DNA of 64,000 nt from Nissolia schottii (lineage: Eukaryota; Streptophyta; Magnoliopsida; Fabales; Fabaceae): contig QANU01007296.1 of assembly GCA_003254905.1 (NCBI GenBank), forward strand, positions 1 to 64,000. Direction: 5' to 3'. This document shows, piece by piece, positions 11,804 to 24,354 of the stretch. How positions within the stretch are numbered: the first letter of the stretch is position 1; every line of letters begins with the position of its first letter. The notes beneath the pieces were generated by a model. It did not search any database. It worked only from the letters and a program-made list of their open reading frames with translations, and was not told the DNA's origin. The position numbers were made by a program, and so were the translations under genes.

Positions 11804-11811
11804 TATTTATA
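11804..11811 (-). promoter_or_regulatory. TATA box of P450 copy 2
   Basis: TATAAATA on the minus strand, 115 bp before the ATG. The same box in the same context (GAACGCTTG-side flank) precedes copy 3. The leader between box and ATG carries repeated AATCACAATTTGATC words. Confidence 0.6.
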
Positions 11812-11866
11812 CTCGCTGGTATGTTTTCAAGTATGATCCGTGAGTCAATAATAGTCCATGAAATTA

Positions 11867-12150
11867 GCGCACCTTGTGTTCTAAAGTTAATAAATTAATT
11901 TTTGTTTGGCTTTTTAATAAGGGGCGGCTTTAGCACACATGGTGTCCTAAAGTTAATAAATTAATTTTTGTTTGGCTTTTCAATAAGGGGCAGCTTTAGC
12001 ACACCTGGTGTCCTAAAATTAATAAATTAATTTTTGTTTGGGTTTTCATAGACGACATTTTCGGTAATAGTCATAAGGAGGATTCGATTAGCAGCATACC
12101 TCGTGTCCTTTAGTCTTTACTTAATAAATTAGTTTTTGGGTTTTCAATAA
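11867..12150. repeat. promoter tandem repeat, 66-bp unit, 3 copies plus a degenerate fourth
   Basis: Units start at 11867, 11933 and 11999, each with GCACACC(T)TGGTGTCCTAAA followed by TTAATAAATTAATTTTTG and a TTTCAATAAGGGGC-type tail. A worn fourth unit lies at about 12091-12150. The array sits just upstream of the TATA box of P450 copy 2. A shorter version lies at the same place before copy 3. Confidence 0.8.
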
Positions 12151-14354
12151 TGAGCACACATCCATTCCAACAATAATTGGAAACTCATTAAAAAGAGACC
12201 TCAACATTTTTTTTTTCTGCCTCGTGCGCGCCATCTCATCTGTTTCTCTCTCCAACTCACACCGCCTGTCTCTCTATTATTCTCTTCCCTAGCCTTGAAA
12301 ATTGAAATGCTTTTGGGAAAAAGTTCATTTGGTCTAAAAAGTGTAAATCTAAATCATTTTACTTTTTAAATTTTATTTTTAATTTTTTTAAAATTATAAA
12401 TTATAAATTAAATTAATCATTTAATTAATTATTATTATTATATTATTATATATTTATTAATATTTTGCATTAAATGAAAATGTGATAACAATAGAGCCCG
12501 TTTAATAATATGAAAAACTAAAAATATGTTTGTGACGACCCTTTGAGTTATAAATCTTAGTTGTTATTGTAGTTTCATTTATCATCATAACTGTTCTAGC
12601 GACCTAATTTGTTGTTTCAAGTGCAACTACAACTTCTTTGCAGTCTCAATTGTTGTTATTATCCTTTTTAATGTAATAAATCAACAAAAATATTACAATA
12701 CAATAATTATGATAGACAGATTTGACGTATAACTTAAAATTTTAATGACTAAAAGGTCAAAATTTGAATTTTAAGGATCAAAGTGACTCGAGTTTATACT
12801 TCCGATGACCAAAATGAACATTATCCCTAATGCGTTCATTTACTTCATCGATAGGGTTTAATTTCAATTAAAAGTTACTATAACAATAGATTCTCTCATG
12901 TGTAATTTTTACATGACAAAATTATGTAAGGATTTCCTATAGTCAATTTAAAAGGTAGGACAAATATATGACATAAGCCATAAAAAAATGATGATTAAAA
13001 ATCATATATAAACTTATCATATGAAAATTACATACATGATTCATTCCCAAAGTTACTAGGTGTTTGCACAATTATTCTTTTCTTTAATCATTGAAGAAAA
13101 ATATTTTCTTTTTTTCAATTGTAAAATAATAATTGAAGTTTTGCCAACGAAGGTCTTGCAACGACATTTATTAAGGTATTAAAAAGTGATAATTTTTTTA
13201 TTAAAAGAATAAACTTTTTAAGTGTTCAATGACAATACCTTAGAACATTAAAAACTTTAAATCATTCCTACCTACTTACTCATAAATTATCACATTAAGT
13301 AATGTGAACAGAATAATTACAATATGGTATTTCAACTTTGTGAATCCCATGTTCATGCGGTTTTGTTAGGGACGTTTATTTTGAGTTTTGAAATTACATT
13401 TTTTAAAATACAATTTTAAAAATGTCATTTTTAAGTATCCTAAAAAACTTGTTTGTTTCACAGTTAAAAGTTCTAAGAATAAATTTTTAGGTTATTTGGA
13501 ATAAATTATAAATGTATTTAGTTGGTAACACATATTCTTAGAAATATTAATGATAATTATCAAAATATCATTAATAAATTTGACAATATTATTATTATTA
13601 TTATTATAATTTTTAATATAAAATTAAGGATAAAGTGGTTTTTTCTCGCACAGTATTCTTGTTCTCATGATAACATTCTTGACCTCGAATGAAAAATACA
13701 TAGAAACTTAGATATATAGTTTTCTTTAGAATGATTTTTTTTTCAATAATAAAATTTTATACCTTAAAACAAAAGTCAAAATAAAAAATTGTCAAATACT
13801 CATTCTCGAGAATAAATAAATATACCTTAAAACAAATACTCCTTTAAAGCACTTGTTAACTAAATTCTAAAATATAAAATTATTGAATATAATTATTAGG
13901 CGCTTGAATAGCATGGATTTTATTCAGGCATACGATTAATAACTTGAAGAAAACTTGCTCTACTTATTATTTGTTTCTTTAATTTCAGAAATACCCATTT
14001 TTCTTTCACATTTTTTTTTCAAACTTAAGGGTATATACGTATGTTATTCATTTATCAGATTTGTTATTTGAACCTTTTTTTTTCCAAACATCATTTGAAT
14101 CCTAGGTATAAATATATTGATTTTAAAATATAATTTGAGAAACTTTTGCATGATACAAAGAAGAATATTGTTTTAAAACACATTATTCTAAAATATAATG
14201 ATACATCAACCATTTATTACAAACACGAACCAATTATTAGGGGAGAACAAAAGTGGTTTCAAATAATACAAGAATTTCTCCATTATAAAAGTACATAATT
14301 GACTAGGAATTTCTTTATGCACGTCATTTTAGGTGCAATGGTTTTCACTCTGCT
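12151..14354. other. AT-rich spacer between P450 copies 2 and 3
   Basis: No gene seen. About 12160-14025 is unique to this interval. From about 14025 the sequence is the duplicated 3' flank shared with 9340-9860. Confidence 0.5.
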
Positions 14355-16163
14355 TCATTGATAAAGAGAAGGTGATAAGCGAGGTTTGACCAAAACCTCC
14401 AGTGGAGTGCTTTTCATGTTTGTAAGTCCAAAAGCGGCGCTCAAATCAACTTGGCCATTGAAGGGGATATTGACCTCAAAAGCGTGCAAGAAAGCAGCTA
14501 ATGCTAAGAGTGTCATTTGAAGGCCAAATGATATTCCAGGACACGATCTTCTTCCGCCGCCAAATGGAAGCAACTCAAAATGTTGACCCTTCACATCTAC
14601 TCCCTTTTGAGTGGTCATGAACCTTTCTGGTTTAAACTCTAATGGATCTGACCATATACGAGGATCTCGGTGCAGCTTCCACACATTCAAAATCATCCGG
14701 GTACCTGCTTGGATATGATAACCCCCTAAGGTACAGTTCTGTGTGAACTCACGTTGACCTGATAGTGGCGCCGCTGGATACAACCGCATCGCCTCTTTAA
14801 CCACAGCTTGAAGGTATACTAGTTTGGTGATATCGGATTCATTCACTAAACGATCTTTGCCTACGTGCTCGTCTAGTTCATCTTTAACTTTCTTCAAAGC
14901 ATGTTGATCATTAAGCAATAACGAAAGTGCCCATATCATAGTAACTGCTGTTGTATCTGTTGCCCCTGCAATCAAAGTCTACAAAATGCAGAAATATATA
15001 TCTCATCACAAATTTTAAACTTTTGAATACTAAATCAATCTTAATTATTTCGCTCAATATTAATAGTATTTTGCTTTTAGGCTTGGAAACTTACCAGCTA
15101 TAGCTTATGAAGATCTTGGTCTATACATGGGTAAGTTATAAATGTGTGTGTGTGTTAACTGTATGTCAATCATTTAGGAGAAAGGTGACAAAGGAAAATG
15201 GATGCTTACCAAGCAGGTGGCTTTGTTGACAGTGTCAGCATCATAACCAGCGATAGCAGTGCCATCAAGGACACGAAGCAAGACGTCCATAAAGTCTTGC
15301 TCTGTTTTGGTGTGACCAGAGCCTCTATTCTTCTGGCGATGTTCTTCTAACCACTCAGATATGATGATGTCCATTTCTTTAGCTGTCCTTTTCATCTCCT
15401 TGACTTGACCACCAAAATTATCAAGCCACCCAAGAGCAGGGATGGCGTCCCCAAGCACAAGCACTCCGGTCAAATGGAAGAACTCTCTAAAAACCCTTCG
15501 AACTTGTCGCACGTGCTCTTCATGCCCGCTTCTGGCCGAGTATCGCTTCCCAGCGATCATCTTCAGAATAACGTTGAGATTCAAGTCTCCTAGCCACTGC
15601 GTCATCTCTACCAACAGATCACCATGGCCGTCTCTTTTCTCCACCCATGTTCCGTATAGCTCTTTCAACGACATCTCCATCTCTGAAGCTCTACCACCTC
15701 GAAGCATCTCAAATCGGCGAGTAGAGAGTAACTCCGAAGCGGTAATCTTACGTATCTCGCGCCAGAAATCCCCGTAAGGGGCGAAACTAAAATTAGCATA
15801 GTTCGCACCAAGTAACTTTGCGACGGTCAGTTTTGGACGAGATGAGACTATAGTATCAAGGGTGGTGAAACACTCCTTGGCTAGCTCCCAAGAGCTCACG
15901 ACCACTGTTGGGTGAACACCAATTCTGATGCTGAATATTGGTCCCTCTTTATCTGCCAAGTCTCCTAGGGCAATGTGAGGAAGCTGACCGCCAGAACCAC
16001 CTAGCAGGTGAAGATGACCGATCAAAGGCCACCCACCGGCGGCCACCGGCGGCTTGTGGCCTGCGGATCTTGAGCTCCTGATGATGTAGTAAAATATGAT
16101 GATTAGTATGCCAGCAACTCCCGCAATTACTGTGTCTAGATCTTTAGACATCATGAGACCCAT
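14355..16163 (-). CDS. CYP82-family cytochrome P450, intact (copy 3)
   Basis: Exons 15210-16163 and 14355-14978, with a 231-bp phase-0 GT-AG intron, encode 525 residues with the same anchor, proline hinge, AGATDTTA, ExxR, FKPERF and [10 protein letters not shown] motifs as copy 2. The protein differs from copy 2 at about six positions (for example HLHLL for HLRLL in exon 1 and FTQNC for FTQDC in exon 2). By hand count exon 1 DNA differs at about 8 of 954 sites, but exon 2 at about 30 of 624, and the intron more still. That uneven pattern suggests gene conversion over exon 1. The start was chosen by alignment with copy 2 and by the TATA box at 16274-16281. The role is that of an ER-bound oxygenase; the substrate is unknown. 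Confidence 0.95.
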
Positions 16164-16273
16164 CAAACCACAATTTGATTTTTCTTTTTTTTCTCTTTTT
16201 TTTGCTAATCACAATTTGGTATTTTTTTTTTTTGGGGTAATCACAACTTGATCTGGTGAAGTTGAACGCTTGT

Positions 16274-16281
16274 TATTTATA
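16274..16281 (-). promoter_or_regulatory. TATA box of P450 copy 3
   Basis: TATAAATA on the minus strand, 111 bp before the ATG, in the same context as the box of copy 2. Confidence 0.6.
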
Positions 16282-16347
16282 GTGGCTCCTATGTTTTCAA
16301 ATTTGGTCCTTCCCATCACCTTCTGAGTCAAATAGTCCGTGAAATTA

Positions 16348-16464
16348 GCACACCTTGTGTCTTAAATGTAATTAAATAATTTTGTTTGGGCTTTCAACAA
16401 GGAGCAGCGTTAGCACACCTTGTGTCCTAAAGTTAATATATTAATCTTTGGGCATTCAATGACT
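16348..16464. repeat. promoter tandem repeat, two units
   Basis: Units start at 16348 and 16413 (65-bp period) and match the 66-bp units at 11867-12150. Here there are only two, so the array differs in length between the two sister promoters. Confidence 0.75.
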
Positions 16465-17959
16465 AAGATTTTTTTTTTCTTTTTTCATGCTCACACACAA
16501 AAAATTTTAGACTGCGTAAATATTATTAAAAGTATGTTTATATTATATGTAAAATTTATTATCTTTTTGTTTGTTTAAGAAATTTTTTTTATGTATGGGC
16601 CTATCCAAAAATTTCTCTTAAGAAAGACAGGTAGTTGGAGAGGGAAAGAAATAGAAGAGGTTGTGCATGAGACAAAAAGGATAAAATTAAATAAATAAAA
16701 TCATGGAACCCAAATTTTGTGAGTTGTCCCTAAATTATTGGATGTGTATAAGGTTAATGTGTTATGTCTAATAAAAAAATCACCTTTGATAGTAAGTGCT
16801 TTAAGATCATTTATTTATTAAGAAAACAATAAAAAATTATATTAAAGAAAAAATTTGAAGCTACTATTAAAAGTATTAAAAATCTTAATATATTCTACTT
16901 AAAATATCTTTATAAGTACATTTAAGACATTTACATAACCATTACTAATATTTTAGTTTACGGAAATTATAAAACATGAGTTGATGAGTTGATTAAATTA
17001 GTTCTTATATTTAAAATTTTAATTAACATAATCCTTAAAAATAAAAATATTATTTTAATTCTAAAAGACTAATTTGGTTTAATAAAGCGTATTTGAGAGA
17101 TTAATTTGATATATTTTTATTTTAATTACTACTTTAACTGCCGATTTGTAATAATTTCAAAAACAAAGATGTTAACTTTTATAATTTAAGAGTTATGTTA
17201 TTTAAATTTATTTTATATGAAAAATTTTATTGATTCACACTATCTTTAATTAAATAAAATTTTAATTGAATGTAAATTTAATTAAAATTACATTTAATAA
17301 TAAATGATTTGTGAGTTAATTCAACATTCTTTGTAAAATGTATAATCATGATATTTCCCATCAAGAATCTCATACAATTTATAATTCACTCTCATCAAAG
17401 TCGATGGAGCCGGTCACCTGCTCCATAAAATATTTTTTCCTTTGATCTTATCTCAAATGATTTATATTATGAACTAAATATCTGATGTTTTATTTTGGTA
17501 ATGACTGAAAATGAAAAGTTTTGATTTGCGAAAAAAAAAATTGAAATAGTTTACAACACTATCAAAAACTGTGTCACGTAAAAGGTAAAGTTTCCGTGTG
17601 CCCCTCAATTTGTTATTTATCCACCATATACCCACCTTTGGCACCTTTAGTTGTATTTAAATATTAATCTAATGGTCACAAATCACAATAATAATTTAAA
17701 ATAAAAATACACGAAATTAAAGCACGCACAATTTAACAAGTAACCAATTTTAATTTTATTTTTAAAAAAAACTATTTTATCTGCACTCTTAAATTAAATT
17801 TTTTTTTTCACACCACAAATCATTTTTGTCCAACTCACCACTAGTCCACTACCCTGCTACCACCACCCACCACCTCGTCGCCCCCACTCCACCGGTCCCC
17901 GCTAGCAGCCACCCTCTTCTTCCCCAAATCGCAGTTTCACCCTTCTCCTTCCTTTGTTC
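16465..17959. other. AT-rich spacer, no gene seen
   Basis: Low-complexity AT-rich sequence without a convincing frame. Around 17820-17950 it becomes C-rich, leading into the proline-rich pseudogene. Confidence 0.5.
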
Positions 17960-18377
17960 TTCCTAATCCTCCCTATGTCCCAATTCCACGTAAGACGTCC
18001 ATCACCTGTGAATCAACCTTCACCTTATGCCACAAACTCCTCCTCCTCCTGTTTATAATCCTCCACATGTTCCAACTCCAATGAATGCTCCTTAAGTTCC
18101 AACACCTCAAAAAAATCATTTTCCTATTCATTATCCTTCATATGTTCCAATGCCACCAAAATCCCTATCACCACTTTATGTTCCACCACCACCACAAACT
18201 CTATCTCCTGTTTATAACCCTCCTGATGTTCTAACTCCACCTAAAGTTCCTTCACCTATTAATCAACCTCCTTATGTTCCAACTCCACCAAAAACACCTT
18301 CCCTAGTGTATCCCCCAAATGTTCCAACACTTCAAAAAATACAACATCCTTCATTTAAGTGGGAGTTGAGGAATTAG
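17960..18377 (+). pseudogene. proline-rich repeat protein fragment
   Basis: In several frames the DNA spells a repeat of the type VPTPPKxPSPVYxPP, with tyrosine-proline blocks as in plant cell-wall proline-rich proteins. The longest open piece is 18150-18377 (75 codons). Upstream the same repeat continues, but with an in-frame stop (near 18093) and a frame change. There is no signal peptide or clear start. This is a decayed gene or gene fragment. A purine-rich strand bias on the far side (18380-18510) mirrors the C-rich stretch before it, so it may be part of a larger repeat. Confidence 0.5.
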
Positions 18378-18979
18378 ATGAGTGGGAAAAGGGGAAGAGA
18401 GTTGAGAGGGTGACGGTGAGCCAAATGCTAGACAACAGTGGAGGGTTGAAGAGGAGAGGTGGGGGAGATGACATCTTGTGACGAAGAGAAAGAAAAGGAA
18501 GGTGGGTGGAGAAAAGAAAATTTAATCAAAAATCAAGGATTAGATGGTCTTTTCATACTTATAAAACCAATATTTAGAAAGAAAAAAATTGTTATAAAAA
18601 TTCGGTTGAAATGTATATTGAAAGTATCCATTTTTAAAGCGAAAATGTTATTCTCTCAAAAAGTACTAACTTTTATTAAAAATGAACTAACTTTTGTTGA
18701 ATTAGTAAAAACTTTATCATTTTTTAATAAAAAAATTCATTTTATATGCATTTTCTCTTTATCATATTACACTTCATTAAATTAGACTCTTTCTCTTTTG
18801 CTCTTATTCTCCCACTATATGCATAAAACTCCTCACCACATGGAGAATTTTAATCTTTCACTTTTTCACTTTACAACCATCGATATTTTAGAGATGTTTA
18901 ATTTAATTATATGAAAGTGGCTAATCACAACACAAAACCAATATGCAAGTGTGTCAAGAGTGATGCATATCAATACACT
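18378..18979. other. spacer, purine-rich then AT-rich
   Basis: Purine-rich on the plus strand to about 18530, then AT-rich. No gene recognised. Confidence 0.45.
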
Positions 18980-20863
18980 TCATTGATAAAGAGAAGTTAA
19001 TAAACGTGGTCTAACTAAAACCTCGAGTGGGGTGGCTTTGATGTTTGTGAGTCCAAAAGTGGCGCTCATATCAACTTCGGCATTGGAGGGAGTAGTAACC
19101 TCAAATGTGTGCAAGAAAGCAGCTAATGCCAAATGTGTCATCTGAAGACCAAATGATATACCAGGACAAGATCTTCTTCCGCCGCCAAAGGGAAGAAGCT
19201 CAAAATGTTGACCTTTCACGTCCACTCCCTTGTGGGTGGTCAAAAACCTCTCTGGTTTAAAATCTAACGGATCTGACCAAGTATGCGGGTCTCTATGCAG
19301 CTTCCAAAGGTTTAACATCAATCGAGTACCTGCTTGAATATGGTAACCCCCTAAAGTACAATCTTTTGTGAATTTTCGCAATCCTGATAGTGGACCAGCT
19401 GGATATAGTCGCATTGCCTCTTTAACCACAACATGAAGGTATTCTAGTTTGTGGATATCTGACTCATTCACTATTCTTTCTTTGCCTACGTGTTTGTCAA
19501 GTTCATCTTGAACTTTCTTCAAAGCATGACGATTATTCAACAATAATGAAAGTGTCCATGTCATAGTAACTGTTGTTGTATCGGTTGCCCCTGCTATTAG
19601 TGTCTGTAAAATGCAACCATATCATCACCACTTCCATGCTTTTAAGTACTAAACCCATTTTCTCTTCTTTAAATAATTAATTATTCACAAAAAAATTGTC
19701 TAAAATTAGTTTTTATTTGAATCAATTTTAGCCACAACTAATTCTGAATATGTCTCTCTCAAAATCATTTCAAAAAATATTTTCCATAATCATTCTTAAC
19801 ATAAAATTGAACTTATAAATCAAATCAAATCAAAATCAATCAGTTCCTAATTTCAGTAGTTCCAAACAATAACAAATTAAGAGAGAATGCATACCAAGCA
19901 GGTGGCCTTATTGACAGTGTCAACATCATAACCGGCAAGATCAGCGCCGTCAAGGACAGATAGCAAGACGTCAATGAAGTCTTGCTCTGTTTTGTTCTCA
20001 CCACAGTCTCTGTTCTTCTGGCGATGCTCTTCCAACCATTCAGACACAATCACGTCCATTTCTCTAGCAGCCTTCTTCATCTCCTTGACTTGACCACCCA
20101 AATTATCAAGCCATCCAAGAGCAGGGACTGCGTCCCCAAGCAAAACCACTCCAGTCAGACGAAAGAACTCTCTCATGGCCAACCGGATCCGCCGCACGTG
20201 CTGCTCATCTCCGCTTTTAACAGAGTACCGCTTCCCAGCAATCATCCTCAGAATAACGTTGAGGTTCATCTCTCCAAGCCACTGCTTCATCTCCACCAAC
20301 AAATCACCGCGACCGTCCCTTTTCTCGACCCATGTTCCGTATAGCTCTTTCAACCACATCTCCACCTCTGAATCTCTAACACCTCGAAGCATCTCGAATC
20401 GGCTGGAGGAAAGTAACTCTGAAGCCGTTATCTTGCGCATCTCGCGCCAGAAATCCCCGTAAGGAGAGAACCCGAAGTTAGCATAGTCGTGTCCCAATAT
20501 TTTTGCGGCGGTGTATTTGGGACGAGAGGAGACTATGACATCGAGGGTGGTGAAAAGCTCCTTGGCTAGCTCCGAAGAACTCACGATCACTGTTTTGTGA
20601 ACGCCAACTCTGATGCTGAATATTGGCCCGTACTTGTCTGCCAAGTCTCCCAGGGTGATGTAAGGTTGCCGCCCGGAACTACCGAAGATGCGAAGATGAC
20701 CGAGCAAAGGCCACCCGCCGCCGGCTACAGGCGGGGGCTTGCGGCGGGCATCACCGCCAGATGGTCTTGATGAACTCTTGATGAAGCACAGAAAGTACGA
20801 TATGATGATGATAAGTACGCCAACAACTCCCGCAACTGCTGCGTCCTGATAGTACTGTATCAT
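18980..20863 (-). CDS. CYP82-family cytochrome P450, intact and more diverged (copy 4)
   Basis: Exons 19895-20863 and 18980-19603 with a 291-bp phase-0 intron. Exon 2 is 624 nt, as in the sisters. Motifs are [38 protein letters not shown] and [10 protein letters not shown]. From the ATG at 20863 (MIQYYQDAAVAG) the protein is 530 residues and lines up with the start of copies 2 and 3. The frame is also open upstream, with ATGs at 20893, 20917 and 20941; the last would add 26 residues. I chose 20863 by homology, because the added part is not P450-like. No TATA box is as clear as in copies 2 and 3. The membrane anchor is about residues 9-28. The substrate is unknown. This is an older member of the same tandem family. 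Confidence 0.92.
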
Positions 20864-22838
20864 CTTGAGAGGAGGTTTCGGGCACCATGCCATGATGTGT
20901 AAGAGAAAAATTCTCATACCCTGTAGAATGAGATAAGGCATGCCACTTGTGTTACGATATGTGTCATAAGATATGTAGTCAACTTTATTTTAATTTTTTA
21001 TTCCCCATTTTTGAAAATTATTGTCGAGACTCAACTATGGCTTTTGTTAAATTAAATATTTACAATAGATTAGTTTAAATATGATCATGTCACAATTTAT
21101 TTGAATAAGTTAAAACAAACAATTAAACCATTTAAACATTATAGTAGAATAAATCATAAAATTATATTAAAATATTATTGATCATAATTTTGTTAAAAAT
21201 ATTAAAGTACAAGTTTACCTTTTCTTTGAATAAGCAAAATAACACAGCCTAACACGTAAAAACATAGAGCCCAACGATCAATCGGCACAGGCCCAATTCT
21301 GCGATGATGCAGCAAAGCCTGAGGAATTAAAGATCCTCTATAAAGCAAAGCAATAAGACTTGTGAGAGATCATGTAATATGAATGTGAATTTCATGACAT
21401 GGGTAAGAAATTAAATACGGTGTTTACATCATGTTTGAATAACATTTTTATTTTTGAAATTCCTACAGAGCAAACAGTTTGTCTTCTTTTAGGATTCAAA
21501 AATGTTACATATACACCAAATTTTATACACTCATACATATACTATTAATAACGCACAACTTTTATTCTCATCGGTGCACAAACATTACAAACTTATAGAT
21601 GATATTCTCAATAATACTTAATTAAATACACAAATATTACCGGCATTAAAACATAAACTTTATGTATATAAGTATAAGGTGTATGTATGGTGTATATTTT
21701 TTATTGTACGTGTACTTGGACTCTTTAGGATTAGTCAAATTGATAAAGCGTCAAGGTGACTCCAACGCATAGTGCGTTGTGATTAGCTAACGTAAGTGGC
21801 GGGCAAAAGTATCACATCCTAGAAGCGGTACCCACGTTATGATCACCTAATTGAGGGAGACTTAAGTAAGAAAAAATCTTGCTTACTGTAATTAGAGGAA
21901 GAGTGATTTTTTCCTCCACTTGCTTCTTATGCCATACAAATAATATTAAGAATGTTAAAAAAGTTACAGGGTCCACTAAAAAGAACGATGGAGCTCATTT
22001 GTGGAGGAAAATGTGAATCTTGTTTTCGTGGATGAAAGAATTTCTTCTTAAATAAATATGTTATTGATCAATAAATAATAACTAAATTCTTAATAGTAAT
22101 GTTTCTTAAAATATATATTAAAATATTCTAAAATATATAATGATTTATCATTTTTCTAGTCAAGTCTATGGTATACATAAGGGGGTCAAGCCGTCATGCC
22201 AAATCCTTGAATCCCTATGAATCTTCCACAAGTTAACCACTAAGGGCGGGCCAGTGGCATATGGTAGTCCAAGGTGGGGCCCAGCCGGGTATAACCGGAG
22301 GGTTTGATGGCTTGAAGATATGTGAGGGTTCTAATGTTTGAGCCCTCAACCTTCCGATCCATGCCATTCAGGTCCAATTCTTATTGGGCCTTCTTTAAGC
22401 TGTAGCAATTGTTGAGGTTTGGGTCTGGGTTGGAGCTGGAGCATGTTCGGGTATTGGGTTATTCAGACTAAGATTGTAGGTGTAGCCTTGTTTTCTAGGC
22501 CACTTTCTGGGCCTTATCAATATATTACAGGCTTCTTTCGAAAAAAAGTGCCCTCTACCCGTTTTCAGGGCATACGGAAGTACGGATATTAATGGGCTTT
22601 TATATTTGGGTCACAGCCGTTGAAAAGTTTGGAAACTTGAGAAAATTTGAGTCAAAAGCAAAAACACTTTGACCGAAAACAAACCAACAAAACCATATTG
22701 ACTGTTGACCAAAAATATTGCAAAAAGTATTATTTTTAAACAGTAAATTTTCGCCATTGATCCCAAAAAATCCTGAAAATAATATGATTTAGATCATAAA
22801 TTGCATTATGTGGATCTCAACTAAAATAATTTAAGTTA
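20864..22838. other. spacer upstream of P450 copy 4, with a possible retroposon tail
   Basis: No gene seen. About 22180-22550 differs from its surroundings: G-rich, with TGGCATATGG and GGTTCTAATG words weakly like Pol III box A and B, ending near a short run of A at 22541. It might be an old SINE or LINE tail, but I could not define ends or target repeats. Confidence 0.3.
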
Positions 22839-23037
22839 TGATAGGGTGAAAACTAGAGTAACAAGTTTTGAAAAACTTCACTCACATAAGTGTGAGTGCA
22901 TAAAAGACTATTATGATAAATTCTACAACTCTATTCACATAAGTATAGGGTTTATTATCATAATAGTCTATTATGGTTTTATATCTATGTAAGTGAGATT
23001 ATTCGAGAGTTTGTCAACTTGAGTTCTCATCCTATCA
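22839..23037. mobile_element. foldback (inverted-repeat) MITE
   Basis: The left arm starts TGATAGGGTGAAAACT, and the right arm ends GAGTTCTCATCCTATCA. The two arms pair almost throughout (AGACTATTATGATAA at 22907-22921 against TTATCATAATAGTCT at 22956-22970), giving a hairpin of about 200 bp. There is no coding capacity and no certain target duplication. Confidence 0.6.
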
Positions 23038-23060
23038 TTAATATTATAACACGTTAATAT

Positions 23061-23196
23061 TTGTGAGTCTTAACTTTTGATTTACTTATTTTCTTAATCA
23101 TTTATAATTATACACTTATCTAAATTTCATTGATTTTTGTTTGAGATTTTAACAAGTTTATGATTAAAGATGAAAACAAAAAATTAAGACTCTCAA
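23061..23196. repeat. second imperfect inverted repeat
   Basis: TTGTGAGTCTTAACTTTT (23061-23078) pairs with AAAATTAAGACTCTCAA (23180-23196), and the pairing extends inward through CTTAATCAT / ATGATTAAAG. It is adjacent to the foldback MITE and may belong to a larger palindromic unit. Confidence 0.4.
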
Positions 23197-23783
23197 TCAT
23201 AACATTTGTAATAATTTAAAGGTTCCGGCTTTCCTTACTTTTTCACCTGAAAGATATTTTCACTTGAGAGAAAAAACGAACACAACGTATAAAAACACGA
23301 TCGATATGAGAAGGATGTCATGATAGTCTGGTATATAGATCTTGACCCACCTGCCCACTACCAGTACTCACCCGGACTGCATATGGGTCCTCTTTCTGCA
23401 CAACTACAACGCATATGGTCCATTGCCTGAAAGTGCCATTATGGTTCTTTTTACTCTCTCATACCCTCGCACTGAAAATATATATGGCATCAAATTAAGA
23501 CGATATGTTCTCATGAGTTCTTTGGACTCAAGCTAATGTTTCCTAGCAAAAGATTCATCCAGTTACCTCATCTCTTTTGTCTAGAGTACAAAATATTCAG
23601 AACACAAAATCATGCAACAAAAATCATTCATTCAAAATAATACTAAGAAGTTCCTCATCTCTCTTTCTCTCTCTCTCCTCCATATCATGCATGTATAGTA
23701 GGAGTATTTAAATAGTGCATAATTGAAAAAGGGGAAACGTACGGTTAGTTAGTTAATATATTTATTTAACACTTGAGAAGGAG

Positions 23784-24309
23784 TTAACTCTCTTGATGAT
23801 TTGGCCTTCCAAGAGTGAATTCCAGATCAAGCTCCGAACGTGACAAGGAGCTAGAATCCAACCTCTCCTTCATGCAATTCGAGAGGCCTCCATAATTCTC
23901 TCCACCTACCTGTTTAGAAAAATGCGTTACCTCATTTTAAATTTTAATAAACTATATTTTTCGAAAATATAGTACAAGCCATGCATGCGTGCCAACTTAC
24001 CATGATTTCGTTTCCTTCGAGATGAGAATGCATCAAGTTGATTTCGGGGTTTTGTCTAGCAAGATTTGTCTTTGTCTCTATTGATGATTGCCATGATGCC
24101 CTGAGTGAATAGAGTGAGAGATGAAAATTATTAGTATATAAAGAAAGGTAAATATGTTATAAAGCAACGAAAGCAAAAGCTTAATTAGCCAATTTCAGCA
24201 CTCGCTAGTGGCCTAAATTCGGAATAAATACGAATCAAGATACCATCTTTATTTGTTTTATTATTGGCATTTGATGGTAACATGGCAATTAACTCAGTAT
24301 ATATCCTTN

Positions 24310-24354
<45 letters not shown>

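Noticed and set aside
13360-13870. Possible inverted repeat (GACGTTTATTTTGAG / CTTAAAACAAAAGTC)
   Set aside because: Pairing is weak and driven by AT content. No target duplication.
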